Below are positions 7,977 through 16,530 of a stretch of DNA of 64,000 nt, in pieces. This DNA comes from Paracoccus versutus (GTDB lineage: Bacteria; Pseudomonadota; Alphaproteobacteria; Rhodobacterales; Rhodobacteraceae). The notes beneath the pieces are model-generated. The model was not told the DNA's origin. It did not search any database and worked only from the letters and a program-made list of their open reading frames with translations. The stretch lies in the NCBI RefSeq assembly GCF_000763885.1, contig NZ_JRKO01000015.1, forward strand, positions 36,678 through 100,677, given 5' to 3'. The translations under genes and the position numbers were made by a program. The first letter of the stretch is position 1, and every line of letters starts with the position of its first letter.

Positions 7977-9426
7977 CAACGCAAGGGACCGCCTGGGGGC
8001 GGGCGGTCCATCGGTTCAGGGGAAAGGCACAACGATGGGAAAACACATGCGCGTTTCGGCCGGGACGGCAGTCGCGGAACAATTCGCCGCCTGGGCGGCG
8101 GGGTTGCGGGCGGCAGATCTTCCCGCCGAGGTCCGGGTCCGCGCGCAAGAGGCGCTGATCGACCATCTCGGCCTCGTCGTCTCGGCGCGGAACGAACCCT
8201 ATGTCGCGGCCGTTCTCGCCGGGCTCGACAGCCGCGGCACCTGCACCGCCTTTGGCCATGAGGGCGGCCTCGACATGGCCGGGGCGGCGCTCGTGAACGG
8301 CACCGCCGCCCATGGCGAGGATTACGACGATACCTTCGAGGGCACGCCCATGCACCCCGGCGCCGCCGTCATTCCGGCGGCCCTGGCGGCGGCAGAGCAT
8401 TCCGGCGCGGGGGGCGAGGCGGTCCTTTGCGGCATCGTCGCCGGGGCCGAGCTGATGTGCCGCATGGCGATCGTCGCCCCGATGGCGCAGCACCGGGCGG
8501 GCTTTCACCCCACGGCTGTCGCCGGGGCGATGGGCGCGGCTGCGGCGGTCTCGGTGGTGTTGGGGCTGGATGCGAAGCGGACGACGGATGCGCTTGGCAT
8601 CGCGGGCAGCATGGCCTCGGGGATCATCGAATATCTCGCCGAGGGCACCTGGACCAAGCGGCTCCATCCCGGCTGGGCGGCGCAAAGCGGAATCCGCGCC
8701 GCCCATTTCGCCCGCGGCGGGTTCAGGGGGCCGCGCACCGTGTTCGAGGGCGAGCATGGATTTTTCCACGCTTTCGGCATCGAAAGCATCCCCCCCGATG
8801 TCACTCGCATCACCGACGATCTTGGCCGGCGCTGGCATTTCGCCGACATCGCCTTCAAGCCCTATGCCTGCGGGACCATGGTGCAGCCCTTCATCGATTG
8901 CGCCATCGCCCTTGCGCGCGAGGGGCTGGCGGTGCCCGACATCGACAGCATCCTGTGCAAGGTCGGCGAGGGCACGGTTCATCGGCTCTGGGAACCGTTG
9001 GCCGAAAAGCGCCGCCCCACCACCCCCTATTCCGCCAAGTTCAGCGTGCCCTACGGGGTGGCCGTGGGGCTTCTCGACCAGGAGGCGGGGCTCAGCCAGT
9101 TCACCGAAGAGCGGATCCGGGATGCCGCGCTGCTGGATCTGACGGGGCGGATCGGCTACGAGATCGACCCCGATGACGAATACCCCCGCAACTATACCGG
9201 CACCGTCATCGCAACACTGAAGGATGGCAGCACGCGCACCGCGCGGCAGCCCCATCTACGCGGCGGGCGCCGCGAGAGGCTTCCGCGAGAAGAGATTGTC
9301 GCCAAGTTTCGCGCCAACTGCCGTTTCGGCGGTTGGGACGATGCGCGGACCGAAGCGCTGCTTTCGTCGGCACAATCGCTGTTTATGGCAGAGAATATGG
9401 CTATGCTTGCAGGGTTCCGCGGATAG
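7969..9426 (+). CDS. MmgE/PrpD-family protein (hydratase/decarboxylase/epimerase-like)
   Basis: 485 residues. The family holds 2-methylcitrate dehydratase, cis-aconitate decarboxylase and iminodisuccinate epimerase. Counterparts of the characterised active-site residues are visible: HGEDYDDT with the catalytic Asp, the following MHPG His, AGFHPTAVAG with the second His, and FKPYACG with the Lys. The start is uncertain: the ATG at 7969 overlaps tctA by eight bases, while an ATG at 8035 has a better ribosome binding site (AGGGGAAAGG) and would give 463 residues closer to the family norm. It probably acts on the acid imported by TctCBA or on the product of the TcuA-like dehydrogenase. The reaction cannot be read from sequence. 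Confidence 0.85.
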   Translation: MADNARDRLGAGGPSVQGKGTTMGKHMRVSAGTAVAEQFAAWAAGLRAADLPAEVRVRAQEALIDHLGLVVSARNEPYVAAVLAGLDSRGTCTAFGHEGGLDMAGAALVNGTAAHGEDYDDTFEGTPMHPGAAVIPAALAAAEHSGAGGEAVLCGIVAGAELMCRMAIVAPMAQHRAGFHPTAVAGAMGAAAAVSVVLGLDAKRTTDALGIAGSMASGIIEYLAEGTWTKRLHPGWAAQSGIRAAHFARGGFRGPRTVFEGEHGFFHAFGIESIPPDVTRITDDLGRRWHFADIAFKPYACGTMVQPFIDCAIALAREGLAVPDIDSILCKVGEGTVHRLWEPLAEKRRPTTPYSAKFSVPYGVAVGLLDQEAGLSQFTEERIRDAALLDLTGRIGYEIDPDDEYPRNYTGTVIATLKDGSTRTARQPHLRGGRRERLPREEIVAKFRANCRFGGWDDARTEALLSSAQSLFMAENMAMLAGFRG

Positions 9427-9465
9427 AACGCCGGGGAAGGATCTGGAGTTGACACAGGTGATGGA

Positions 9466-10221
9466 ATGACGGGCGCAACCAGGCAGAAAAGCGAAGAATC
9501 CGGTCAGCCGGGCACGTCCGGCATCCGGTTCCTGAAGGGCAATTCCCTCAGCGAACTGGTCCGCCACGAGATCGAGGCCATGATCGTTGCCGGTCACTTC
9601 GCCCCCAACGAGCGGATCAACGAGATGAGCCTGGCCGCCCAGTGCGGCGTCAGCCGTGCTCCGGTGCGCGAGGCATGCCGGGCGCTCGCGGCGGTGGGGT
9701 TGCTGGAATATATCCCCAACCGGGGCCTTTTCGTGCGCCAGATGGACGAGGCCGAGCTGCGCGAGGTGGATATCGCGCGCGGCTTCGCCTTCGGCGCCGT
9801 CGCCTGGAGCCTGGCGGAAAACGCCACGCCTGCGCAACTGCATGAACTGCGCGGGCATATCCTGGGGATGGACGAGGCGGTCGCCGCCGATGACGTCAGC
9901 GCCTATTACCCGCTGAATGTCGCGTTCCACACCGCGCTTTGCGAGATGTGCGGCAATCGCAGGCTGGCCAACACCTATCAGGGTTTCGCGCGCGAACTGC
10001 ATGTCCAGCGCTTCCGCGGCCTTTCGGCCCCGGCCAGCCTGCACCTGTCGAACCGCGAACATGGCCAGATCGTCGAGGCCATCGCGGCGGGCGACCCGCA
10101 GGCGGCCTTCGATGCGGCGCGCGGGCATGTGATGAACGGCTATGCCCGGATCCTCGAACAGCGCCGCGCCATGGAGGAAGGCCAGGCCGGGGGGACGGCC
10201 GAGAACCCCCCTCCTGAATGA
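9466..10221 (+). CDS. GntR-family transcriptional regulator, FCD subfamily
   Basis: 251 residues. The N-terminal winged helix covers about 22-90, with NERINEMSLAAQCGVSRAPV and REACRALAAVGLLEYIPNRG. It is followed by an all-helical FCD effector domain (about 105-230), whose histidines usually hold a metal and a small carboxylate. It lies between the two MmgE/PrpD genes, 39 bases after the first. The likely role is a ligand-responsive repressor of the island, and the paired ATTGTCG repeats at 2.9 and 4.9 kb are candidate targets. The ATG at 9466 follows GGTGATGGA, a weak ribosome binding site. Confidence 0.88.
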   Translation: MTGATRQKSEESGQPGTSGIRFLKGNSLSELVRHEIEAMIVAGHFAPNERINEMSLAAQCGVSRAPVREACRALAAVGLLEYIPNRGLFVRQMDEAELREVDIARGFAFGAVAWSLAENATPAQLHELRGHILGMDEAVAADDVSAYYPLNVAFHTALCEMCGNRRLANTYQGFARELHVQRFRGLSAPASLHLSNREHGQIVEAIAAGDPQAAFDAARGHVMNGYARILEQRRAMEEGQAGGTAENPPPE

Positions 10222-10228
10222 CGGACCT

Positions 10229-10256
10229 GCCCGGCAGTGCCGCGTGCGTGCCGGGC
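10229..10256 (+). terminator. GC-rich stem-loop between gntR and the second MmgE/PrpD gene
   Basis: GCCCGGCA (10229-10236) pairs perfectly with TGCCGGGC (10249-10256) around a 12-base loop, directly after the gntR stop. No T-tract follows. It could be a weak terminator, an RNA-processing site or an mRNA-stabilising hairpin that adjusts expression of the downstream gene. Confidence 0.4.
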
Positions 10257-10291
10257 CGCTCCTGCGAATTTGACAACTGAAAGGCTATGAA

Positions 10292-11665
10292 ATGACCGAA
10301 GTTTCGGTAACCCGCGATCTTGCGGAATGGATTGTTGCACTCCGCGCCCAGGATATTCCCGACGCCGTCCGGGCCGAGGGGCTGCGCACCTTCGTCAACT
10401 GGTTCGGCTGCGCCATCGGGGGGGCGAACCATGTCACCGCAGACCGCGCGATCGCGGCGCTTGCCCCCTTTGCCGGCCAGGCCCAGGCCGGGGTGATCGG
10501 CCGCGGGGAAAGGACCGATGTGCTTCATGCCGCGCTGTTCAACGGCATCACCTCGCATGTGCTGGACTATGACGATACCCATCTGAAGACGATCATCCAT
10601 CCGGCCGGGCCGGTGGCTTCGGCGCTGATGGCGGTGGCCGGATACAGGGCCGTCACGGGCGCCGACCTGCTGGACGCGCTGATCGTCGGTGTCGAGGTGG
10701 AGTGCCGCATCGGCAACGCGGTCTATCCGCACCATTACGACCGTGGCTGGCACATCACCGGCACGGCCGGCGTCTTTGGCGCCGCGGCGGCAATGTCCAG
10801 GCTGCTGGGGCTGGACGCGGAGCGGACGACCTGGGCGCTCGGGATCGCGGCCACCCAGTCCTCCGGGCTGCGCGAGATGTTCGGGACCATGTGCAAGAGC
10901 CTGCATCCCGGACGCGCAGCGCAGAACGGCGCGGCCGCGGCCTTCCTGGCCGAGGCCGGTTTCGACAGCTCGCTGCGCGGCATCGAGGCGCCGCGCGGCT
11001 TTGCCAACGTGCTTTCGGACAAGCAGGATTATTCGGAAATCCTCGGCGGCTTGGGCAGCCGCTGGGAAGCCGCGCTGAACAGCTACAAGCCCTTCGCCTG
11101 CGGCATCGTGATCCACCCCACTATCGACGGCTGCTGCCAGCTGCGCGAACGGCTGGGCGCGGAAGTGGCCGAAATCGCCTCGGTCGAACTGACCACCCAT
11201 CCGCTGGTGCTGGAGCTGACCGGCAAACGGACGCCGCGGACCGGGCTGGAGACCAAGTTCAGCGTCTATCATGCCGCGGCGGTCGCGCTGCTGCATGGCG
11301 ACGGCTCACCCACCGCCTTCACCGACGAGATCGCGCAGGATCCTCGGGTCATCGCCTTGCGCGACAGGGTAACTGCGACGGCAGGCGAGATTGCCGAGGA
11401 CGAGGTGCGCATCACGCTGGTCATGAAGGACGGGCGGCGGATCGATCATCACGTCGAACATGCGATCGGCAGCGTCGAGCGCCCGCTGACCAACGAGGAG
11501 TTGAACGATAAATTCCTGCGCCAGTCGGCCCTGGTCATCGGCGAGGAGCAAAGCCGCAAGGCGCTGGACCTGGCCTGGAAACTGCCGGATCTGGCTTCCC
11601 CGGCTGAATTGGTCGACGTGACCGTTCCGCATGCGGGCGGCTTCGTCGCCAAGCTCGCTCGGTGA
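10292..11665 (+). CDS. Second MmgE/PrpD-family protein
   Basis: 457 residues, clearly homologous to the 7969-9426 product but well diverged. The same active-site positions are kept: HVLDYDDTH with the Asp, IIHP with the first His, DRGWHITGTAG with the second, and SYKPFACG with the Lys. Family members dehydrate, decarboxylate or epimerise polycarboxylates. Two non-identical copies in one cluster suggest either sequential steps or stereochemically different substrates. A stable hairpin follows at 11681. The start at 10292 follows AAAGG seven bases upstream. Confidence 0.85.
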   Translation: MTEVSVTRDLAEWIVALRAQDIPDAVRAEGLRTFVNWFGCAIGGANHVTADRAIAALAPFAGQAQAGVIGRGERTDVLHAALFNGITSHVLDYDDTHLKTIIHPAGPVASALMAVAGYRAVTGADLLDALIVGVEVECRIGNAVYPHHYDRGWHITGTAGVFGAAAAMSRLLGLDAERTTWALGIAATQSSGLREMFGTMCKSLHPGRAAQNGAAAAFLAEAGFDSSLRGIEAPRGFANVLSDKQDYSEILGGLGSRWEAALNSYKPFACGIVIHPTIDGCCQLRERLGAEVAEIASVELTTHPLVLELTGKRTPRTGLETKFSVYHAAAVALLHGDGSPTAFTDEIAQDPRVIALRDRVTATAGEIAEDEVRITLVMKDGRRIDHHVEHAIGSVERPLTNEELNDKFLRQSALVIGEEQSRKALDLAWKLPDLASPAELVDVTVPHAGGFVAKLAR

Positions 11666-11680
11666 GGTTTTGCCATATGT

Positions 11681-11701
11681 CGGAGGGCGGCGCGCCCTCC
11701 G
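11681..11701 (+). terminator. Stem-loop ending the TTT/MmgE transcription unit
   Basis: CGGAGGGC (11681-11688) pairs with GCCCTCCG (11694-11701) across a 5-base loop, 16 bases past the second MmgE/PrpD stop. There is no clear T-run, so it is a probable rather than a textbook intrinsic terminator. Confidence 0.5.
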
Positions 11702-11849
11702 CACGCAAACAGGGACACTGATCGGAATATTGCAGACTGCATGAGGGCGGAAAAGGGCAGGGCCAAATTTCCGAACCGGCATGCCTGTTGGCGGGAGGAT
11801 ATTGCAAGGACAAGCATTTAGAATGCAGTTTCACAAAGGGAGGAGCACC

Positions 11850-12974
11850 ATGAAACAAATGACTGGATTGTCAGGGTCGTTTAAGGGGGCGGTTTTTGGT
11901 CTTGCCAGCTTGATAATGACGAGCAGCGCGGTTTTCGCCCAGGGCGAGCCCATGACCATCGTTGAACAGGGAAGCTTTTTTGTCGGCGGCCATTCTCTAC
12001 AGGCGGCTGGCGAGTTTGATGCCGGGGCGCTCGGGTATACCGACAAGGGACAGACCTTCTGGAAGGATCAGATGTATGTTCAATACCAGATCCCGGCAGA
12101 CGCTCGAAAGCTGCCTATCGTCCTTGTGCATGGCGGAGGCGGTACCGGGCGCGTCTGGGAAACGACGCCAGATGGCCGCGAGGGCTATCAGACCATTTTC
12201 CTCCGTCGCGGCTTCCCGGTCTATATCGTAGATGCACCTCGCCGTGGTCGGTCGGGATATCCAAGCTACAATGGGCCGTTTGGACAGCTTGATGGCGACG
12301 AAATCATCCCGAACAGGACGCAGCGCGCTGGTATTCAATATGCTTGGAGCCGGTGGAGAATCGGGCCAAAATACCCGGAAGTCTTTCCGGTCCAGCAGTT
12401 TGATGTCGAGAGCATCGAAAGCTTCATCCAGCACCTGGTCCCGGATGTGAATCGCGATCCCGATGCAGTGGTTCAGGCCCTCGTCGCACTTCTGGAAAAA
12501 ATCGGGCCAGCCATTCTGGTTACGCATTCGGAGTCCGGCATCTATGGATGGAAGACCGCCACCTTGTCCGATAATGTGAAGGGCATCGTCTCGTATGAGC
12601 CGGGATTTGTCTTCCCGGAAGATTCCATGCCTGATCCCATACCGCTTTTCGAAGGGGAAATGGTTGCCGGCAGCGTTGTCTCGAACGATGAGTTTGCCAA
12701 GCTTGCAAACATTCCCATCCAGATCGTCTATGGTGACAATATCCCAAGCGAGCCAATCCCTGATATCCCCGCGGACGGTCGGCGTGCCCAGGTTGTCGCA
12801 TCCCAGCTATTTGCGGATTCCTTGAATGGAATTGGGGGGAATGCAAGCATTCTTCCGTTGCCGTCTGTGGGGTTGTTCGGGAATTCCCATTTCATGTTCT
12901 CGGACTTGAACAACCTGCAAGTCGCAGATCAGCTTTCCAAATTCCTGGCAGAAAACGAATTGGATCAGCGCTGA
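11850..12974 (+). CDS. Exported alpha/beta hydrolase
   Basis: 374 residues from the ATG at 11850, chosen because AAAGGGAGGAG precedes it and a signal peptide follows (hydrophobic core GAVFGLASLIMTSSAVFA, cleavage after FAQG). The mature enzyme has the hydrolase fold: oxyanion loop VHGGGGTGRVWE, then DAPRRGRSGYPS. The nucleophile region is THSESG with Ser227, where a small residue of the usual GxSxG is replaced by Thr. A C-terminal GNSHFMF supplies the His. It is probably a periplasmic esterase or lactonase. Its base composition is less GC-rich than its neighbours, hinting at separate acquisition. Whether it belongs to the tricarboxylate island is unclear; a hairpin separates them. Confidence 0.8.
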   Translation: MKQMTGLSGSFKGAVFGLASLIMTSSAVFAQGEPMTIVEQGSFFVGGHSLQAAGEFDAGALGYTDKGQTFWKDQMYVQYQIPADARKLPIVLVHGGGGTGRVWETTPDGREGYQTIFLRRGFPVYIVDAPRRGRSGYPSYNGPFGQLDGDEIIPNRTQRAGIQYAWSRWRIGPKYPEVFPVQQFDVESIESFIQHLVPDVNRDPDAVVQALVALLEKIGPAILVTHSESGIYGWKTATLSDNVKGIVSYEPGFVFPEDSMPDPIPLFEGEMVAGSVVSNDEFAKLANIPIQIVYGDNIPSEPIPDIPADGRRAQVVASQLFADSLNGIGGNASILPLPSVGLFGNSHFMFSDLNNLQVADQLSKFLAENELDQR

Positions 12975-12999
12975 GTTCGCTCTGGAAATCCATGAGGTG

Positions 13000-13025
13000 T
13001 GATCGCCCGCTTGCGTGGGCGATCA
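13000..13025 (+). terminator. Stem-loop after the alpha/beta hydrolase
   Basis: TGATCGCCC (13000-13008) pairs perfectly with GGGCGATCA (13017-13025) around an 8-base loop, 25 bases after the hydrolase stop. It is AT-flanked but has no T-tract. Confidence 0.5.
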
Positions 13026-13269
13026 TCACCATGAATTATTGGAAGAATGGGGAAATACCGGGCGCCAGCACGAAAGAAGGTGCTCGCGCTGGCCGGACTG
13101 GGCAGAGTTTCCATTGAGCGGCTTGTTGGAGTAAATCGCAAGGTTTGATAGATGCACGCACCCATCATTCACTTGCTCCGGGCCCGAGTAAAACGCTTGT
13201 CCCCACCGCCATGGTTCATTGCCTAACAGACTGCGGAAAAAGGGCCCTGACAGGGCGTCGTGGCGAAAT

Positions 13270-14165
13270 TCATTCTGGATTCGGCGAAGATTTGCCCATC
13301 GTCTCCGACTCCATTTCGGCGGCATTCACCGCATGCCGAAACGTGTTGCTGTTGACCCAGACCAGCCGGTCCGACAGCCCGGCGCGCGTCGCGATCTCGG
13401 CCGGCAGCAGCCCGACCGGCGCGCGATCAGGCGCGGCGTTCATGATGCGCCGCACCCGCCAGCGGGTGGCGATGTCGCGCAGGGCCGCGACCTGCGCCTC
13501 GTCCGGCCAAAGCCGGATCTTGCCGACCATGAAAGCCTCGGCACCGTCCAGGCGCAGCTTGCCCGAATTGGCCTGCCAGCCGGGGTCGATCCCGGTCGGA
13601 ACGATCCGCACCTCGCCGGTGCGTTCATTCCTGACCACGCGGTCTGGCGCCTCCGGCTCCTCGGAAACCCTGCGCCGGGCTGCCTCGGCCTTCGTCACCT
13701 GCCGCGCCCAGGATTTGCAGCCCCAGCCGTTCGGCGGCATCCACGTGTCCCAGAATGGGCTGTCGACCGGCAGGATCAGGCCGGCCGGTGGTTCTCGCCG
13801 GGGCCGGTCCGATATTCCAGGAAGGAGAATGCGCTCCCACTGCCCAGCCGCGCGGGCCGAGCAGAGGTTCGCATTATAGATCGTGCGCAACCGGCGCGGG
13901 CCGCCGAGCTGCACCAACTCGGTCTTGCCGGTCAGCGGATCGACCATCTCGCGCTTGCCCCATCAATCGGTCTGCTTCGGATTCGCGCGCCAGCTTTTCT
14001 GGAACGCATCGAAGGGCAAGCCCTCGGCGCCTTCTGCATCTCGCCCCTCATGGCATCGAGCAGGTCGAACGCCATGGCCTTGGCGACGGTGAAGGCGACG
14101 GCATGTTCCTCGGGCTCGACGTCCTCCCCACCCCAAAGCCGGCCGCAGTCCATTGACGTGATGAA
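13270..14165 (-). pseudogene. Broken phage Mu gpF-like minor head (head morphogenesis) gene
   Basis: The minus strand carries the typical order of Mu F-like proteins: GLRPALGWG, EEHAVAFTVAKAM, DAFQKSWRANPKQTD, an MVDPLTG stretch, RLRTIYNANL and PFWDTWMPPNGWGC. The frame is interrupted three times. Near 14140 the GLRPALGWG and EDVEPEEH parts are in different frames. Near 14030 QKA and AEGLPFDAF need one base restored. At 13963-13965 a TGA replaces the first Trp of the expected DWWG. The C-terminal remainder (13270-13947) is open for 225 residues but has lost the N-terminal domain. No other phage structural gene is recognisable nearby, so this is a lone prophage relic. Confidence 0.75.
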
Positions 14166-14221
14166 CGACAACCTGGTGGCATTGCGGGTCTTTCTCGACC
14201 AGGTCATGGGTCGCCCCTGCC

Positions 14222-14611
14222 TTGGCGTCGGATTGGCCAGCTGCGTCTTGCCTCTTGTGGTCGAGGCCGTGGCAAATCGCGCGCTTCCACGGAATACCGG
14301 CGGTCGGCTGCTTGTGCGGGATCGACCCTGCGGGAGTCCGGCGCCCGCCGCAGATTCAGCGCATCTTGCTGCAACGGGCAGACAGCGTGCCGTGGGTTGC
14401 CGAACTGATCGCTAAATCCGGGCGCGGGGTGATGCGCCAACGCGGGCTGGACTGGTATCTGGAGCGGGCCTTCCGCAGCGCACCGCTGAACCGGTCGACC
14501 GTACGCAATCCCGATTGGATGGCGTTGATCCGAAACGCCCGTGAGCATCTGCTGAAACAGGGTCCTGCGACCTTTGTGCTTTCGCGCCACCGCATGGATA
14601 CCGCGCTGTGA
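14222..14611 (+). pseudogene. Unidentified coding remnant
   Basis: The last 80 or so codons before the TGA at 14609-14611 read like a real protein C-terminus (SVPWVAELIAKSGRGVMR, then GLDWYLERAFRSAPLNRS). The part upstream, overlapping the gpF remnant on the other strand, loses coding character. No family is recognised and no start is convincing, so it is best taken as the tail of a truncated gene. Confidence 0.3.
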
Positions 14612-15189
14612 AGGCTAGCCAAAATTCCTCGCGGCAGCACTGACGGAAAGGTATGGAGAGGACCGGGATTCTGGTCTGAACTGTCCATGGAGCCTGTGCT
14701 TCCTCTGCGGGTCTCCGCCGCAAGGTAAGAGCAATGCGGCCAGGGAAACGCCTTCTCCTGCATATGCAAGCCTGGCCTGTCCTTCGGCCTATACCGGGGC
14801 GTGCTCTAGCCGGGTGCGCCTATTGCATCCGGCCGGTCGTGGTGGCCTTGCGCCGCGCTGCGCCATATTGCCGACACAATGGGTGCTGTCGGCCTTGGGT
14901 GCCGAGGTTGCGACGGCGGGATCTGGCCGGTCGGCGATCGGCTGCGCGATGAAGCAATCCTTCGCTATTCTGCTGCTGGACCTGCGGATGCCCGATGCCG
15001 CCTCAAACAAGCGGGGGACGAATCCTCGGCCCGCCGCCCCAGCCGGGCTTTCCCGCCGTCAGGCAAGCCATCCTCACCGCGCTCGCGCAGCCAATCCGGT
15101 GTCCCCACTGCCGCAAATCCCCGCCCCTGCAGACTAGCCAAGGCAGGGCTAATCCAGCGGCGTGTTCACGGGCGTTTCCATGAAGACCC
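14612..15189. other. Decayed region without an intact gene
   Basis: Apart from the receiver-domain fragment at 14868-15003, no frame here has both a start and coding character. It joins the phage relic to the end of the type I secretion operon and looks like accumulated debris. Confidence 0.4.
14868..15003 (+). pseudogene. Fragment of a response-regulator receiver domain
   Basis: One frame reads LSALGAEVATAGSGRSAIGCAM and then FAILLLDLRMPD. This is the beta2-beta3 part of a CheY-like receiver including the phosphoacceptor Asp (codon 14979-14981). Similarity stops right after MPD, and the first strand and the rest of the domain are missing. It is a relic and not related to the intact regulator at 27249. 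Confidence 0.5.
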
Positions 15190-16512
15190 CTATCGCTCGC
15201 GGAAGGCGCGATTGAACTGGTCGGTCAAGGGCTTGGCAAGGTAAGAGAACGCTGTGCGTTCCTCGGTCGTGACGAAAACCTCGACGGGCATGCCCGGCAC
15301 CAGTTGCAGCCCGGCCAGCTTTGCCAATTCTTCGGGGCCGACCTCGATATCCCCGGCATAGAAGCTGTCGCCGGTGGTGCCGACGCGCGAGGTGGCCGCC
15401 GCCACATAGGTCATCACGCCCTCGAGTTCGGGGGTGGTGCGCTGGTTGAAGGCGGAAAAGCGCAGCCGGGCGGTCTGGCCCACGGCGATCTGGTCGATGC
15501 TGGCGGGGGCGAATTTCACCCCGATCTTCAGCCGTGCATCTTCGGGAACGATGGTGGCCAGCACCTCGGCCGGGGATATGACACCGCCGATGGTATGGAT
15601 CTTCATCTCGTTCACGATCCCCGCGATCGGGGCACGGATGTCGGTGCGGGTCAGCCGGTCCTCAATTGCCGCGCGGCGGTCCTGCAATTCCGAGATGCGG
15701 GTTTCGACAAGGCTCAGTTCGCGCTGCGCCTCGGTGCGCGCGGTTTCGTCGATGGCGATGATCTGCAGGCGCACCTCGTTGGTGCGGGTCTTGGCGCGGG
15801 CAATGGCCGCGTCGATCTCGCCGCGTTCGCCAAGCAGCCGGCTGCGTTCGCGCCCGGTGGCGAAGACGCGCGAAACCTCGATCAGCCGCGCCTCGGTCAG
15901 CGCCGAGATCCTGAGATGCTCGGCCTCGACCAGTTCGATCTCTTCCAGCTTGGCGGCGCGCTGCGCCTCCAGCCCGGCGATTTCCTCGCCGATCTGCACG
16001 ATGCCCAGCTCAAGCTGCTGCTTGCGGCTCTCGCGGTTCAGGCGGTTGCCCTCGAAAAGCCGCGTCTCGCCGGCCAGAAGGCTGGCGGTTTCCGCCCCGA
16101 CCTCGGTCAGTTCCGGCGGAAAGGCGATGACGGGCTGGTCGTCGCGTTCGGCGACCAGCCGCGCCCGCCGCGTCGCCAGCTCGATCAACTGCGAGCGGAC
16201 GATCGACAGCTCCGCCCATGTCTGCGCATCGTCGAGGCGGAACAGGACCTGGCCCGCCGTCACGCGGTCGCCCTCGCGGATCTCGATGCTGCCGACGATG
16301 CCGCCGTCGCGGTGCTGGATCAGCTTCAGGTTCTGGTCGACCGCCACCTCGCCCTGCGCGATCACCGCGCCGGTCAATTGCGCCGTCGCGGCCCAGCCTC
16401 CGATCCCCAGCACCAGAACCGCGCCCAGCAGGAACCCGGCCGCCACGCGCGCGCGAAGGCGAAACCGCCCGTCATCGACAGGCGAGGCGGCGTTGGTCCG
16501 GTCTTTGCCCAT
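15190..16512 (-). CDS. Type I secretion periplasmic adaptor (HlyD/PrtE family)
   Basis: 440 residues: a short cytoplasmic tail, one membrane helix at about 25-47 (AGFLLGAVLVLGIGGWAATA), then a lipoyl-like half-motif (HRDGGIVGSIEIREGDRVTAGQ). A long alpha-helical coiled coil runs from about 105 to 285, followed by the second lipoyl half (RTDIRAPIAGIVNEM) and a beta-barrel domain. It bridges the inner-membrane ATPase to an outer-membrane TolC channel, which is not encoded in the window. It is the last gene of the peroxidase/secretion operon, 18 bases after the second RTX gene. Confidence 0.93.
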   Translation of the reverse strand: MGKDRTNAASPVDDGRFRLRARVAAGFLLGAVLVLGIGGWAATAQLTGAVIAQGEVAVDQNLKLIQHRDGGIVGSIEIREGDRVTAGQVLFRLDDAQTWAELSIVRSQLIELATRRARLVAERDDQPVIAFPPELTEVGAETASLLAGETRLFEGNRLNRESRKQQLELGIVQIGEEIAGLEAQRAAKLEEIELVEAEHLRISALTEARLIEVSRVFATGRERSRLLGERGEIDAAIARAKTRTNEVRLQIIAIDETARTEAQRELSLVETRISELQDRRAAIEDRLTRTDIRAPIAGIVNEMKIHTIGGVISPAEVLATIVPEDARLKIGVKFAPASIDQIAVGQTARLRFSAFNQRTTPELEGVMTYVAAATSRVGTTGDSFYAGDIEVGPEELAKLAGLQLVPGMPVEVFVTTEERTAFSYLAKPLTDQFNRAFRER

Positions 16513-16530
16513 GGCTTGTCCTTTCTTGCG

